A stretch of 64,000 nt of DNA from Sphaerothrix epifaneia (lineage in GTDB: Bacteria > Cyanobacteriota > Cyanobacteriia > Phormidesmidales > Phormidesmidaceae), in NCBI RefSeq assembly GCF_042788235.1, contig NZ_JBHZOL010000111.1, positions 25,660 to 89,659 of the forward strand, read 5' to 3'. Made by a program: the position numbers and the translations under genes. The notes beneath the pieces were generated by a model. That model saw only the letters and a program-made list of their open reading frames with translations. It was not told where the DNA came from and ran no database searches. This document shows positions 1-7,820 of this stretch, piece by piece. Within the stretch, counting starts at the first letter, position 1. The number at the start of each line of letters is the position of its first letter.

Positions 1-145
1 CTGAATCAGGATAGAGCGCTGCGCTTTCTACAGGCGTTTGAACTATGCGAGTCACCGCGTTGGGGCTGCTGCGAGATAAGTGTATTGTAGCTATTCGGGA
101 AAGCCTTAAGGATTCGGACGTTCCGTGTGAAAGTCATAGATAATT

Positions 146-178
146 TTGTCGTTTGACTAGACATGAATCAAACGACAA
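146..178. repeat. Perfect 11-bp inverted repeat
   Basis: TTGTCGTTTGA at 146-156 is mirrored by TCAAACGACAA at 168-178 around an 11-nt loop. The arms are perfect. It could be a terminator stem, a protein site or part of a structured RNA; no U-tract follows on either side. Confidence 0.6.
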
Positions 179-360
179 GATTTATAGTGTCTATCTAGAA
201 AGCTCAAGTCTGAGATCGCTGAGTAGTCACGCTTCGGCAGCAGTGTGGAGGTAAGTTACATCCCATGCGAAGAGTTCAACGTTGAGCAGTTGAACTTCAT
301 CGTGTAATCTTTAGTGTAATTAAGAGCTGCCAAACGATCTATTAGGCAGAATTACACAAA

Positions 361-384
361 AACTTACTCTACGTGGAGTAAGTT
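361..384. repeat. 9-bp inverted repeat
   Basis: AACTTACTC (361-369) and GAGTAAGTT (376-384) are perfect inverted arms around a 6-nt loop TACGTG. The next inverted repeat starts at 408. This is one of the series of hairpins that fills the gap left of the three-gene operon. Confidence 0.6.
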
Positions 385-495
385 AAGTGATTCAACATTT
401 TTCTTGTCTCGCTAACGATGAAGTCCAACGGAGGTAGGTAACACTTGCCTCTGGGGCTATTCGTTTCAGCGAGTTATTAGTTTGCCCTAGACGCT

Positions 496-1227
496 TTAAT
501 TCAGAAGCTCTTCCAAAGCAGAGACCAAATTTGCGAGATCACTCTCTATTCCTTCCTTCAAAGAGACTGCATTAACATCCGAGTCTGATGCGGGAATCAA
601 AGATTTATATCTTAAGAAAATTTCGTTTGCTATATCTGTAAGACTATCGATTTCTTGCCAGGTTAAGGCATGAGGAAAATTTGGGTAAGGTTCAGCAGAA
701 ACTGCAACAAAACTGTTGAGTATATCCTCCAAAGGATTGTCGCTTTGAGCAAGATTTAGTTCTTTAACAGTGTCTATGATTTTCTTCTCTCTCTTCAGAG
801 AATCATTTCCTGGATGAGCAATTGCTTTATCTCGAAATAATATGAGTTTTTTGACAAGGTTAGATTGAGTCTTGTCTAGTCTTGACTTGTCATGCGCTAA
901 TTGTGAACGAAAAGCCTCAATCTCATTGATTTCAAGACTCAGAAATCTATGATTTGATTCAAGATAGTTGACTAATTTTTTTAAGCCAATGGAGTCACTA
1001 TCCTGCTCGTAAACTTTACATAGGAGAAGAATTCCAGCGTCTCCAAAAGCTTTTCCTGATTCTATCAAGAAGATGTTAATTGGTCTGTCACTTTGACTTA
1101 TCCACTGTTTACTCCGTTCCTCAACTTCTCTTTGCATCCTTAAGTAAATGGAAGCGCGAGCTAGATTAAACTCGACAATTTCTATATATTTCTTCAGTTT
1201 CTCAATTGAAGCATTATTGTCTGCCAT
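496..1227 (-). CDS. HEPN-like (AbiU2-like) protein, candidate defence effector
   Basis: Mostly helical protein of about 243 residues, without signal peptide or membrane segment. Near residues 130-140 it carries RDKAIAH, an R-x5-H arrangement like the Rx4-6H catalytic motif of HEPN ribonucleases and of AbiU2-type proteins (R-D-K..A-H). It is the last gene of a three-gene operon. Its ATG overlaps the stop of the membrane-protein gene as TAATG, which favours this start over a GTG four codons upstream. AT-rich codon use differs from the GC-rich transfer genes, suggesting separate acquisition. Function as an RNase toxin is inferred from the motif and the company of a GTPase-like switch; the family is not proven. 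An unrelated helical protein with a chance motif is the alternative. Confidence 0.6.
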   Translation of the reverse strand: MADNNASIEKLKKYIEIVEFNLARASIYLRMQREVEERSKQWISQSDRPINIFLIESGKAFGDAGILLLCKVYEQDSDSIGLKKLVNYLESNHRFLSLEINEIEAFRSQLAHDKSRLDKTQSNLVKKLILFRDKAIAHPGNDSLKREKKIIDTVKELNLAQSDNPLEDILNSFVAVSAEPYPNFPHALTWQEIDSLTDIANEIFLRYKSLIPASDSDVNAVSLKEGIESDLANLVSALEELLN

Positions 1228-1871
1228 TAGGTGTTCCACTTCGAATAAGCTAAATTTCCAGTTACTTGGGAAATTTTTGAACTTGTGGATTCCGGAGAAG
1301 AACCTGGATTGCGATCTTGTTCGAGATATTGCAGTGATAGCATTAGGATTATCGTGGCAATAGCTATCACTGCAATCGCTATTGCCACAGGGTGAAAATT
1401 TGGTTTCTTATCCTCAGTTAAGGAAGTGTTGATTTCAGCTTCTTTTTGCACAAGGTATAAAGAATCTCCTCTAGCCTCAATGCTTCGCTTATCTACTTCA
1501 TCCGGCGAGAGAGGGTATAAAGTTGCATAGGTGCTAGAAAGAGTTTTCCAGATCTCATTAACGGCAAATTGAATATCTTGGAATGCGTTGATTTCCTCTC
1601 CAAGTAAAGCAACTTCATGGGGGATAATTCTACCAGAACGATCTTTTCTTTGCTCCGGATCTGGGAAGCTTAAAGCTATATATGAGACAGTAAGATTTGA
1701 AGATAATCTGATGTTCCCCTGATTAACCTGATACTCTTCGGTTGCTGTGTTATCTTGGAACATCCTATGATGAGCGTCCAGCCAATCAGTACAACTTAGT
1801 TTTGGTAGCAGAAGCATCCGAAAACCCCAGTCGTGTCCACGTGTTGACCATAAAATATTAGTTAATTTCAT
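1227..1871 (-). CDS. Hypothetical protein with one C-terminal membrane helix
   Basis: 214 residues of unrecognised family. The N-terminal part (about 1-145) looks soluble and has many aromatic residues. A single hydrophobic helix follows at about residues 160-182, rich in Ile, Ala and Val, and then a short polar tail. The start ATG overlaps the stop of the GTPase-like gene as ATGA, and its stop overlaps the next ATG as TAATG. The three genes are therefore almost certainly co-transcribed and translationally coupled. A small membrane partner between a P-loop switch protein and a HEPN-like protein would suit a membrane-anchored sensor or adaptor, but this role is inference from position only. 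Confidence 0.6.
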   Translation of the reverse strand: MKLTNILWSTRGHDWGFRMLLLPKLSCTDWLDAHHRMFQDNTATEEYQVNQGNIRLSSNLTVSYIALSFPDPEQRKDRSGRIIPHEVALLGEEINAFQDIQFAVNEIWKTLSSTYATLYPLSPDEVDKRSIEARGDSLYLVQKEAEINTSLTEDKKPNFHPVAIAIAVIAIATIILMLSLQYLEQDRNPGSSPESTSSKISQVTGNLAYSKWNT

Positions 1872-2986
1872 TGTTTATTAGAGAAATATACCTTTCGATT
1901 CTGTTCATCTTCAATCTTTCCACGGAAAGCGGCAACTACTGCTGTCACTGAATCTCCTTTTTTTCGCGCTGAGCTTTCTAGTTCTTTCAGTTTTTCTGTA
2001 ATAGATTTTGCCGTATCATCCATGAGCATAAAAACATTGCCAACCAATGGCATGTATTTCAGCCAATTAGTTGTTAGTAGGCGAAAAGTTTCTGTCAAAC
2101 GGTAGACTGCTGCCTGACCAGTTTCACCTACTTTTGCCCAGATTAGCGCTCTCTGAACTGGGAGAATGATCGATATTGGAGGAATTAGATCAATCCCAAT
2201 ATTTTGTTCTGGATTAACTATTTTTCCAGTTTCAGAATCAAATTTAGCAGAAGACAATAAAAGGAAATCTTCACCTATAGACTGATACTCATCACCGGAC
2301 AGCATCATTTTGAAGACTTCTCGTAATTCTCTTAACTCGTCTATAGCTGACCTATGAACTTCATCTCTAAACCAATAGACATCCTTCTCTGGTATCAAGT
2401 CTGCCTTTGAAAGGCAGATAACCCATACTCTTGGAAAAATTTGCAATGGTTCATTGTCAGTAATAATTGCGCTCTTTTGCCGTTCTATCTCTCCTCGAAA
2501 ACTTCCAAAAAGCCGTTTAAGATACTTGCCCCCTTCCTCTTTCAAAATCTGGGCATCACATAAAAAGAAGGCAATGTCAGACTTTAGAAGGGTGCGAAAA
2601 GCTTCAATTTTATTTTGCCCCTCAACATCTGCTTTTGTCTCTGTCCACCACTCTCCAGGATAGTCGTGCCAAACAATCGAACCAGCAGACTTATCCAAGC
2701 CTCGAACCGTTATGTTAAATCTAAATGCTTGATGCTGATAGCGTGTTGGTGGAGGTAAGAGACTTTCCTTCATTTTCAAGTATTCGTTTGAGAGTCTTTG
2801 ACCTTGCGAAGTATCGTCAGCAAGGAGGCTATATCCAGCAGTTCTTCTGAAGAAAGGCTCTTGATGCCATCCATAAAATGTACTGAGTAAAGTTGTCTTG
2901 CCACTCCCAGACTCGCCAAAAACAGCTATGTGCTGCTCAATAACTCTTCGGGGTCTAAAAATTTTCCTCGTCAAATCTTGGATCAT
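1868..2986 (-). CDS. TRAFAC-like GTPase-family P-loop protein
   Basis: 372 residues. Residues 24-31 form the P-loop GESGSGKT. D108-x-x-G111 in HDYPGE matches the G3 motif. SKAD at 193-196 after a hydrophobic strand matches the G4 NKxD motif with Ser for Asn. This order is that of TRAFAC-type GTPases rather than of ABC or AAA ATPases. No membrane segment is obvious. The ATG has a GGGAG six bases upstream. It is the first gene of the AT-rich operon with a membrane protein and a HEPN-like protein. Comparable GTPases occur in predicted prokaryotic conflict systems in which an NTPase controls an effector. That makes a defence role plausible, but no exact family match can be claimed from sequence reading alone. 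Confidence 0.65.
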   Translation of the reverse strand: MIQDLTRKIFRPRRVIEQHIAVFGESGSGKTTLLSTFYGWHQEPFFRRTAGYSLLADDTSQGQRLSNEYLKMKESLLPPPTRYQHQAFRFNITVRGLDKSAGSIVWHDYPGEWWTETKADVEGQNKIEAFRTLLKSDIAFFLCDAQILKEEGGKYLKRLFGSFRGEIERQKSAIITDNEPLQIFPRVWVICLSKADLIPEKDVYWFRDEVHRSAIDELRELREVFKMMLSGDEYQSIGEDFLLLSSAKFDSETGKIVNPEQNIGIDLIPPISIILPVQRALIWAKVGETGQAAVYRLTETFRLLTTNWLKYMPLVGNVFMLMDDTAKSITEKLKELESSARKKGDSVTAVVAAFRGKIEDEQNRKVYFSNKQ

Positions 2987-3388
2987 TCGTTACTCCCGAT
3001 CTGTTACTAGATGTTGTTTATGGGCTCATCATCCCTGATTACCCAAAGCGCATCTCCTTCCCAACAGAGAGGGGTAAAAATTTACATGCGCTCTATGGAA
3101 GTTGTAACTGCATGTAGATCTAGCCTATCTGTAAGTGCAGAGTTTCTAGCTGCTTCTAGGTTCAACCTATTTAGAATTTATTTGTCAACTTTTTTCACAC
3201 TGTCTACCCATGTAAGCAGAATCTCGTCTTAAGAAACTACTCGATTAGGTTCGGGGCGTAGTTTGCTTGAAGCATTATTCCTACTGAGCAAAGCAAAACT
3301 ACGTGCAATGGATTCATAGAAGCCTTCTTTATCCATGTGGTGAAGGCTTGCAGCTTGCAGCTTGCAGATTCGGGAAGCCAAGCAACTT
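2987..3388. other. Intergenic stretch between parB and the GTPase-like operon
   Basis: About 400 bases without a supported gene. It should contain the promoter of the minus-strand GTPase-like operon; no clear -35/-10 pair can be singled out. Short open frames (3011-3232 plus, 3229-3414 minus) have compositions unlike real proteins. Three head-to-tail CTTGCAG copies sit next to the end of parB. Composition shifts here from AT-rich to the GC-rich backbone, so an insertion boundary of the defence-like cassette may lie in this stretch. Confidence 0.5.
3347..3367. repeat. Three tandem 7-bp CTTGCAG repeats
   Basis: CTTGCAG occurs at 3347-3353, 3354-3360 and 3361-3367 without gaps, just downstream of the parB stop. 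It may be slippage or a short binding array. No function is assigned. Confidence 0.7.
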
Positions 3389-4369
3389 CTAAGAAATACT
3401 GTCAATCTCTTCAACTAGCTCCTGCACCCGCTGAATCGCTTTCGTCAGTTCCTTTTTTTTAGTGGCAGAAACCGAGTCAAAGTTGATTTTCTTCGCTTTA
3501 GTGCTGACAGCCCGAAAAATCTTGAGTGGTTCCCATTCCTTTTTCTGAGCCGAACGAGTCTGTGTCTCGGCCTTGGCCACCTCGCGAACGGCCTGCTTGA
3601 TGTCCGCGACCGACATTTCCATGGCTTGCTCAATCAAGTCTGCTCGGGTGGCGGCATCATCGATTTTATTCAGCTCAAGCGCACTGGCCGGGGAGACTCC
3701 CTGCTGGATAGCACTCTTCAAATCCTCTGGCAGTTGCAGCAACGGTAAGCGACTGGCGGCAAAACTTTTGATGGAGATCGCAAACTGGTTGCGCTCCCAG
3801 GTGTCCTTGATGCAATCCACCTTCGCCGTATCCACTTTTGCCGTATCTCGCGCAATTTGCCTGATCAAGGTCGGAATTTCATCCGGCTCAACCTTGCCAA
3901 CCTGCAACGCCAGGGCCTCTGCCAGAATATCGAGGATAGCGAGCGTGTCATCTAGAGCATTGAGCGGACGATTGGCCCCATTGAGCTGATAGGAAAATTC
4001 AGCCAGCGCCAGCGGATCTTTAACTTCCTCGACAGAGAGCAGCGCTTTGGTATATCCCAAACGCTTAAGCGCTTCCCCAGTGGTGTGCCCCCCCAGATAT
4101 TCGTAATCGTAGTTGGCATCCTCAACGGCAATCACCGGCAAGCTGCCCGTAAACCCATGCTCCCGGATACTCGCCATGAGTTGTAGAATATGCTCTTCTT
4201 CGGTGGTGGTCCGGTACTGCTTCCTCCCACGGCGAATCCGATCCAGATTCCCTTCCACCAACTTTTTGCCACCCAGCAGCGATTTTCCGTTTTGAGGAAC
4301 TGTGGTTTCCTCCGGTTTAGCGGTCTTGGTCGCACTATTCCAAGACCCGATATTCTTAAACTTGCTCAC
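3389..4369 (-). CDS. parB: ParB-like partition protein
   Basis: 326 residues. The N-terminal half contains a ParB/Srx-type nuclease-like fold. Residues of the form ILQLMASIREHG, followed by strands ending in GGHTTGEALKRLG, stand in for the usual GERRLRAA box, which is clearly divergent. The middle is helical and may carry the DNA-binding helix-turn-helix. A short internal duplication, DTAKVDTAKVD, is visible near the centre. The C-terminus is charged and helical, as in dimerising ParB tails. The start is GTG at 4369, overlapping the TGA of parA (GTGA), which shows a coupled parA-parB operon. It should bind a plasmid centromere, possibly the palindromes upstream of parA, and stimulate ParA. 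The divergent box makes the exact subfamily uncertain. Confidence 0.75.
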   Translation of the reverse strand: MSKFKNIGSWNSATKTAKPEETTVPQNGKSLLGGKKLVEGNLDRIRRGRKQYRTTTEEEHILQLMASIREHGFTGSLPVIAVEDANYDYEYLGGHTTGEALKRLGYTKALLSVEEVKDPLALAEFSYQLNGANRPLNALDDTLAILDILAEALALQVGKVEPDEIPTLIRQIARDTAKVDTAKVDCIKDTWERNQFAISIKSFAASRLPLLQLPEDLKSAIQQGVSPASALELNKIDDAATRADLIEQAMEMSVADIKQAVREVAKAETQTRSAQKKEWEPLKIFRAVSTKAKKINFDSVSATKKKELTKAIQRVQELVEEIDSIS

Positions 4370-5010
4370 GACATGCCCTCCAAAATCTCCTTGGCGATCG
4401 CGATACAGTCATTCCACGCGATCCCCGCATTGTTGTCCTTTCTGCCGCTGTCTGTTCGCGCATCTCTGACTAACACCCCTTGAGCCGATGCCTTGGTATA
4501 AGCAGAAAAGGCTCGCATGAAGCCGTCCAGGACAGGTTGCTCATGCGCTTTCAAAAACTCACGGGCATCCTGCTCATCTTTTGTGCGGGTATCCACGATC
4601 GTTAAGCAGAAAGTATAAGGGACATTTCCTCCTAACGCCGATAGTCGCTGCATAAATTGAGGCAGGGTATCGAGGCTGAGTGCCTGCGCGGTCGTTGGCA
4701 CCAATAATAAGTCCGTATCCTCCATCAGATCCTTGAGATCTTCGTCGCTCGGTCTGGCTTGGGTGTCTACGATGATGTGATCTGCTTGATTCCCTTTCTG
4801 AAACCATTTGGAGGCGTGCTTTTCGCCCACAACGGTGAAGGGAAGCTGGCTGGGATCTACTCGTTCTGACCAGCTCAGTACCGAGCGGTTGGCATCGCCA
4901 TCAATCAGCAGAACCTTGGCTTGGTCTAACTCTGCGATCGCGGCAGCCAGGTGAAAAGATAACGTAGACTTCCCAACGCCTCCCTTGTCTGATGCTGTAG
5001 TAATGATCAT
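4366..5010 (-). CDS. parA: ParA-type partition ATPase
   Basis: About 214 residues, close to the small ParA (type Ib) size and without an N-terminal DNA-binding domain. The deviant Walker A KGGVGKST lies at about residues 9-16. A Walker A' LLIDGDANRS and a switch-like VDTQARPSDED follow. ATP-driven gradients of such proteins on the nucleoid move ParB-bound plasmids. ATG at 5010 is chosen over the TTG at 5025 because the family starts just before the first beta strand. The upstream 150 bases hold two large palindromes sharing the core ATAAAACGTTTTA, probable operator or centromere sites. In this class, the operon is often autoregulated by ParB when ParA lacks a DNA-binding domain. Confidence 0.85.
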   Translation of the reverse strand: MIITTASDKGGVGKSTLSFHLAAAIAELDQAKVLLIDGDANRSVLSWSERVDPSQLPFTVVGEKHASKWFQKGNQADHIIVDTQARPSDEDLKDLMEDTDLLLVPTTAQALSLDTLPQFMQRLSALGGNVPYTFCLTIVDTRTKDEQDAREFLKAHEQPVLDGFMRAFSAYTKASAQGVLVRDARTDSGRKDNNAGIAWNDCIAIAKEILEGMS

Positions 5011-5063
5011 AGAAGCGCCGATCAAAGTACACGTTTACTGTACCAGCGCTTCCAGAATGTTTT

Positions 5064-5099
5064 ACTCAAAATCGATAAAACGTTTTACCGATTTTGAGT
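5064..5099. promoter_or_regulatory. 36-bp near-perfect palindrome upstream of parAB
   Basis: The two 18-base halves (5064-5081 and 5082-5099) are reverse complements with a single mismatch at 5088. The centre is AAAACGTTTT. It shares the CGATAAAACGTTTTA core with the palindrome at 5122-5139. Its place upstream of parA suggests a parS-like site or an operator for autoregulation. Confidence 0.65.
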
Positions 5100-5121
5100 G
5101 CGGAAGAATGAAGTCCGCGAT

Positions 5122-5139
5122 CGATAAAACGTTTTATCG
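5122..5139. promoter_or_regulatory. 18-bp perfect palindrome upstream of parAB
   Basis: CGATAAAACGTTTTATCG is its own reverse complement and repeats the core of the palindrome at 5064-5099. The centres (5081.5 and 5130.5) lie 49 bp apart, close to five helical turns less a fraction. A weaker third element (GTACA-N7-TGTAC, about 5027-5043) sits nearer the gene. Confidence 0.65.
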
Positions 5140-5163
5140 GTTCTTTAAAGAGGCTGGCTGGCG

Positions 5164-6963
5164 CTAAAACTCTTGTCCGTCTGGCAGGTTGATAACGCCT
5201 GTGGTCTGCTTTCCAGAAGCACCGGCATTATTGCCGTCAACCTCCTCTTCTTCTGAAGGTAGGGGCAGCAACCGATCTGCCTCTTTGAGCCGAATCCGAA
5301 TCTGCTCTTCCATATCCAGGTCGGGCCTGCGGTTGTGCTCCCGCCGAATCATGCGATCGCGAATCGTCTCCCACATGCCCTCACACTCTTTTTTGAGTAG
5401 GATATCGCGCTTGGGAATCGGGATCTGGTCGTAGTGAATAGGCCACTGGTTGTAAGCCGGATTGATGTAGAGGCATTCCCCGACGCCAAAGCGCATCACC
5501 TCATCCGGCGTCATCAGCTTCTTGGTGCGTACCTGCTCCGAGGTCGAGCGATTGCGACCCCAGTCGTCGCCCCGGCTGCGGCTGTAGGAATGGGTGCGGA
5601 AAGTGACTTCGGTCTCCCCCAGTTCATCGCTGTAGCGCTGCGCGGTCTGCACATCGCCCGGATTAAACCAAAAGCGGGTACTACAGGCCGATAGCAATGC
5701 CTTCGCCTGTTCCTGCCCGTAGGTTTCCACAATCTGCGGGAACGACTGAAAGCCAAAGATACCCGTAAAGCCCTTAGAGCGATGCTGGTTGGGCCAACTG
5801 GGAGCCTGGGGCATGTAGATGGTGGGAAACTCATCGGCACTGAAGATCAGCGGCGCTTCCCGCTGCACCGAACAGTTCAAATTCACCACCACGTTGATAA
5901 TGGCGGCCAACAGCGGATTGATCACATCCTGCCGAAAGATATCAGATTGAAATACCAACAGCTCTCGCCGCTCCAGAATGGCCGCAACATTGGTGCTGCC
6001 CAGCAGCGATCGCAAGAGGTCCGGAGCCATGAAGCGCGTTAGCACATCGCTGGCGGTCGCGAGAATCCCCGAAGCCGTTTTCTCACTGGCCCCGGTACTC
6101 ATGAACTGAGCAAAGTTGACCTGAACGAAATAAGGCAACCGCTCCTCTTTGGCCGCATGGGCAAGCCGCTTCACCAGGTTGGGCAACTGCACCACACAGA
6201 ACGCCATTGCCAGATCCGGGTATTGAGTAGACTTGGCGAACTGTAGTAAAGCTTGAATTAAGCGCTGTCCAGCCGGACCAAAGAAGGCATCGGCCTTGCC
6301 GCCGCCACGGGTGAGATTGCGATGAAACACCTCCGCCAACACCCCGGCAGTGGTGCTGTCATTGGCATCGGCCAGAAAATCCAGCGGATTGATAATGCAG
6401 CTATAGGGCCGACCCGGCGCAAACACCTGGACATTGTACTTATGCCGTGCGGCCAGCGTTGCCAGATAGCTGAGCTGTCCCCCCTTACCGTAGGCATCGG
6501 CTTTGTAGTCGTACAGCAGAATTGGATGGCCCTGCTCCACCGCAGAGGCCACCAGCGGATCAATCACCGAAAAGGTTTTACCCGAGCCTGCCTTGCCAAT
6601 CACCACCGAACTGCGGTTCGCTTCCGGTACATAGACCGTGGGCGGCTCCCCGATGCAGGCCGTTGTGAGTCCAGCCATCACCCCATTGTGCTGCCACTCG
6701 GGCGGCGAGCCACACCAGAGCACCACATCATCGGCCTCGCTGCTCTGAAGCTGCTGGTAAGCCTTATTACTCGCCTTCAGCTTGTCGCCCCGTCCGGCAA
6801 AGCGCCCCGACGTGAGATTCGCTTTTTTGGGTGCGATCGCGCTGAGCAGATAGACTCCCACCACCAGACCAATCATCAACAGCCCCCGTGGCGTCCAGAG
6901 AATGTCTTTAATGACCTGCCACGCCTCGATAAACGGCTCAGTAAAAGCATTCGCCAACAGCAT
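5164..6963 (-). CDS. Type IV coupling protein, VirD4/TraG family
   Basis: 599 residues, normal for the family. A membrane segment lies at about residues 25-45. The Walker A motif GKAGSGKT follows at about 122-129, and a Walker B-like strand with FSADEFPT near residue 365. Such hexameric ATPases sit at the inner membrane, receive the relaxase-DNA complex and feed it to the secretion channel. The C-terminal 60 residues are charged and may bind substrates. It is the last gene of the minus-strand transfer operon; its ATG overlaps the stop of the VirB9-like gene (TAATG). This is the ATPase that would read any C-terminal secretion signals on the plasmid's exported proteins. Confidence 0.88.
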   Translation of the reverse strand: MLLANAFTEPFIEAWQVIKDILWTPRGLLMIGLVVGVYLLSAIAPKKANLTSGRFAGRGDKLKASNKAYQQLQSSEADDVVLWCGSPPEWQHNGVMAGLTTACIGEPPTVYVPEANRSSVVIGKAGSGKTFSVIDPLVASAVEQGHPILLYDYKADAYGKGGQLSYLATLAARHKYNVQVFAPGRPYSCIINPLDFLADANDSTTAGVLAEVFHRNLTRGGGKADAFFGPAGQRLIQALLQFAKSTQYPDLAMAFCVVQLPNLVKRLAHAAKEERLPYFVQVNFAQFMSTGASEKTASGILATASDVLTRFMAPDLLRSLLGSTNVAAILERRELLVFQSDIFRQDVINPLLAAIINVVVNLNCSVQREAPLIFSADEFPTIYMPQAPSWPNQHRSKGFTGIFGFQSFPQIVETYGQEQAKALLSACSTRFWFNPGDVQTAQRYSDELGETEVTFRTHSYSRSRGDDWGRNRSTSEQVRTKKLMTPDEVMRFGVGECLYINPAYNQWPIHYDQIPIPKRDILLKKECEGMWETIRDRMIRREHNRRPDLDMEEQIRIRLKEADRLLPLPSEEEEVDGNNAGASGKQTTGVINLPDGQEF

Positions 6964-7820
6964 TAGATCAGTTCCTCCATTTCCGTCTGCCGCTCCAGGG
7001 GTGGCGATGCCGGTAGTTCTTCCACCGCCTCTTCAATTTCCGCTTCGATGCCCAGCTCGCCCAAGGAGGTCAACACTGCCAGGTTAAGCTGCAACTGACG
7101 CGCTGCATTGCGTAGGAGCGTCCCATTGCGGGCCAGGGCGATCGCCTCGCGCACCGCTAACACCACCGGATCATCAGGGGGCGTATAGTCGGCCTCAATG
7201 GCGATCGCCAGCCCCCGCTCAATGTCACTCAGGGTGGCCTCCCCGGCCTCGGTGCTAAGCACGTTGGGCCGCAGCGAGCCGGTATTCGCTAGCCGCGTAG
7301 CTCTGACCTCACTGGCCGGGGCGATGGTGATGCCGCTCGATTCACTTTGTTCAGGAAAGCCCTCGGCACTGCGGTAGAGGTCAAACAAATAGGTGTAGGT
7401 GTTCCCGGCCCCGTCAACAGTTGTTACCACCAGATTCGGCACCGCAGCGGTGTAGGTGCCCTCAATGTGCAGCGCCTGGATCGGTCGCAAGATAATGGTG
7501 CGAGCGGCCCCACTGTCGATGGGCGCATTGGTGTTGTAGACAATGCGCGAAAGGTCGCTGAGCTGCACGTAGGTGATGACCTCGCCCGTGCTGGAGAAAT
7601 TAATCACGCTGCTGCGACCGGGATACAGCCGCACCGGAGACGCATACTGTCTGGCTCGCTCTTGAGAGACGATGCTGGTCGCCGGAATCGCCTGACTGGC
7701 AGCGGGAATCGGCACCTCCGGCAGCGCGGCTGACGACTGCGCCTGGGCATTGCCCCCCGTAGCGACCAGCACTACGCTGCTGAGCATTAATCCAGGAAAC
7801 CATGAGCGGATTAGTCTCAT
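6963..7820 (-). CDS. VirB9/TraK-like conjugation channel protein
   Basis: 285 residues with a signal peptide (about 1-27, ending AQA). The middle (about 60-150) is rich in beta strands with LYPGRSSVINFS, VTYV-type strands and a repeated hydrophobic pattern. This fits the VirB9/TraK N-terminal beta domain, which packs against VirB10 in the core complex. The C-terminus is acidic and helical rather than the usual outer-membrane domain, so homology is partial. It overlaps the VirB10 gene (ATGA) and precedes the coupling protein. Assignment rests on position between VirB10 and VirD4, secretion and beta content; an unrelated periplasmic factor specific to cyanobacterial MPF_C remains possible. Confidence 0.6.
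   Translation of the reverse strand: MRLIRSWFPGLMLSSVVLVATGGNAQAQSSAALPEVPIPAASQAIPATSIVSQERARQYASPVRLYPGRSSVINFSSTGEVITYVQLSDLSRIVYNTNAPIDSGAARTIILRPIQALHIEGTYTAAVPNLVVTTVDGAGNTYTYLFDLYRSAEGFPEQSESSGITIAPASEVRATRLANTGSLRPNVLSTEAGEATLSDIERGLAIAIEADYTPPDDPVVLAVREAIALARNGTLLRNAARQLQLNLAVLTSLGELGIEAEIEEAVEELPASPPLERQTEMEELI

Larger units (their letters stand above)
1..495. other. Gene-free left edge with a string of stem-loops
   Basis: No convincing gene is seen. The stretch is AT-rich and holds at least five inverted repeats in a row. They are 146-156/168-178 (11-bp perfect arms), 274-280/289-295 (7-bp arms), 314-321/350-357 with a nested 327-331/345-349 stem, 361-369/376-384 (9-bp arms), and 408-418/461-473 (arms of 6 and 5 bp separated by a 2-nt bulge). 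It lies downstream of the minus-strand operon that ends at 496, so part of it may serve in termination. The density of hairpins is more than one terminator needs. Function unknown. Confidence 0.5.

Noticed and set aside
408..473. Bulged inverted repeat resembling an integron attC site
   Set aside because: The ends do not match the RYYYAAC/GTTRRRY core: the right side reads GTTTCAGCG with an insertion. No integrase or cassette array is seen.
3011..3414. Short reading frames 3011-3232 (plus) and 3229-3414 (minus)
   Set aside because: Compositions are unlike real proteins, no ribosome sites, and one overlaps parB. They look like chance frames.
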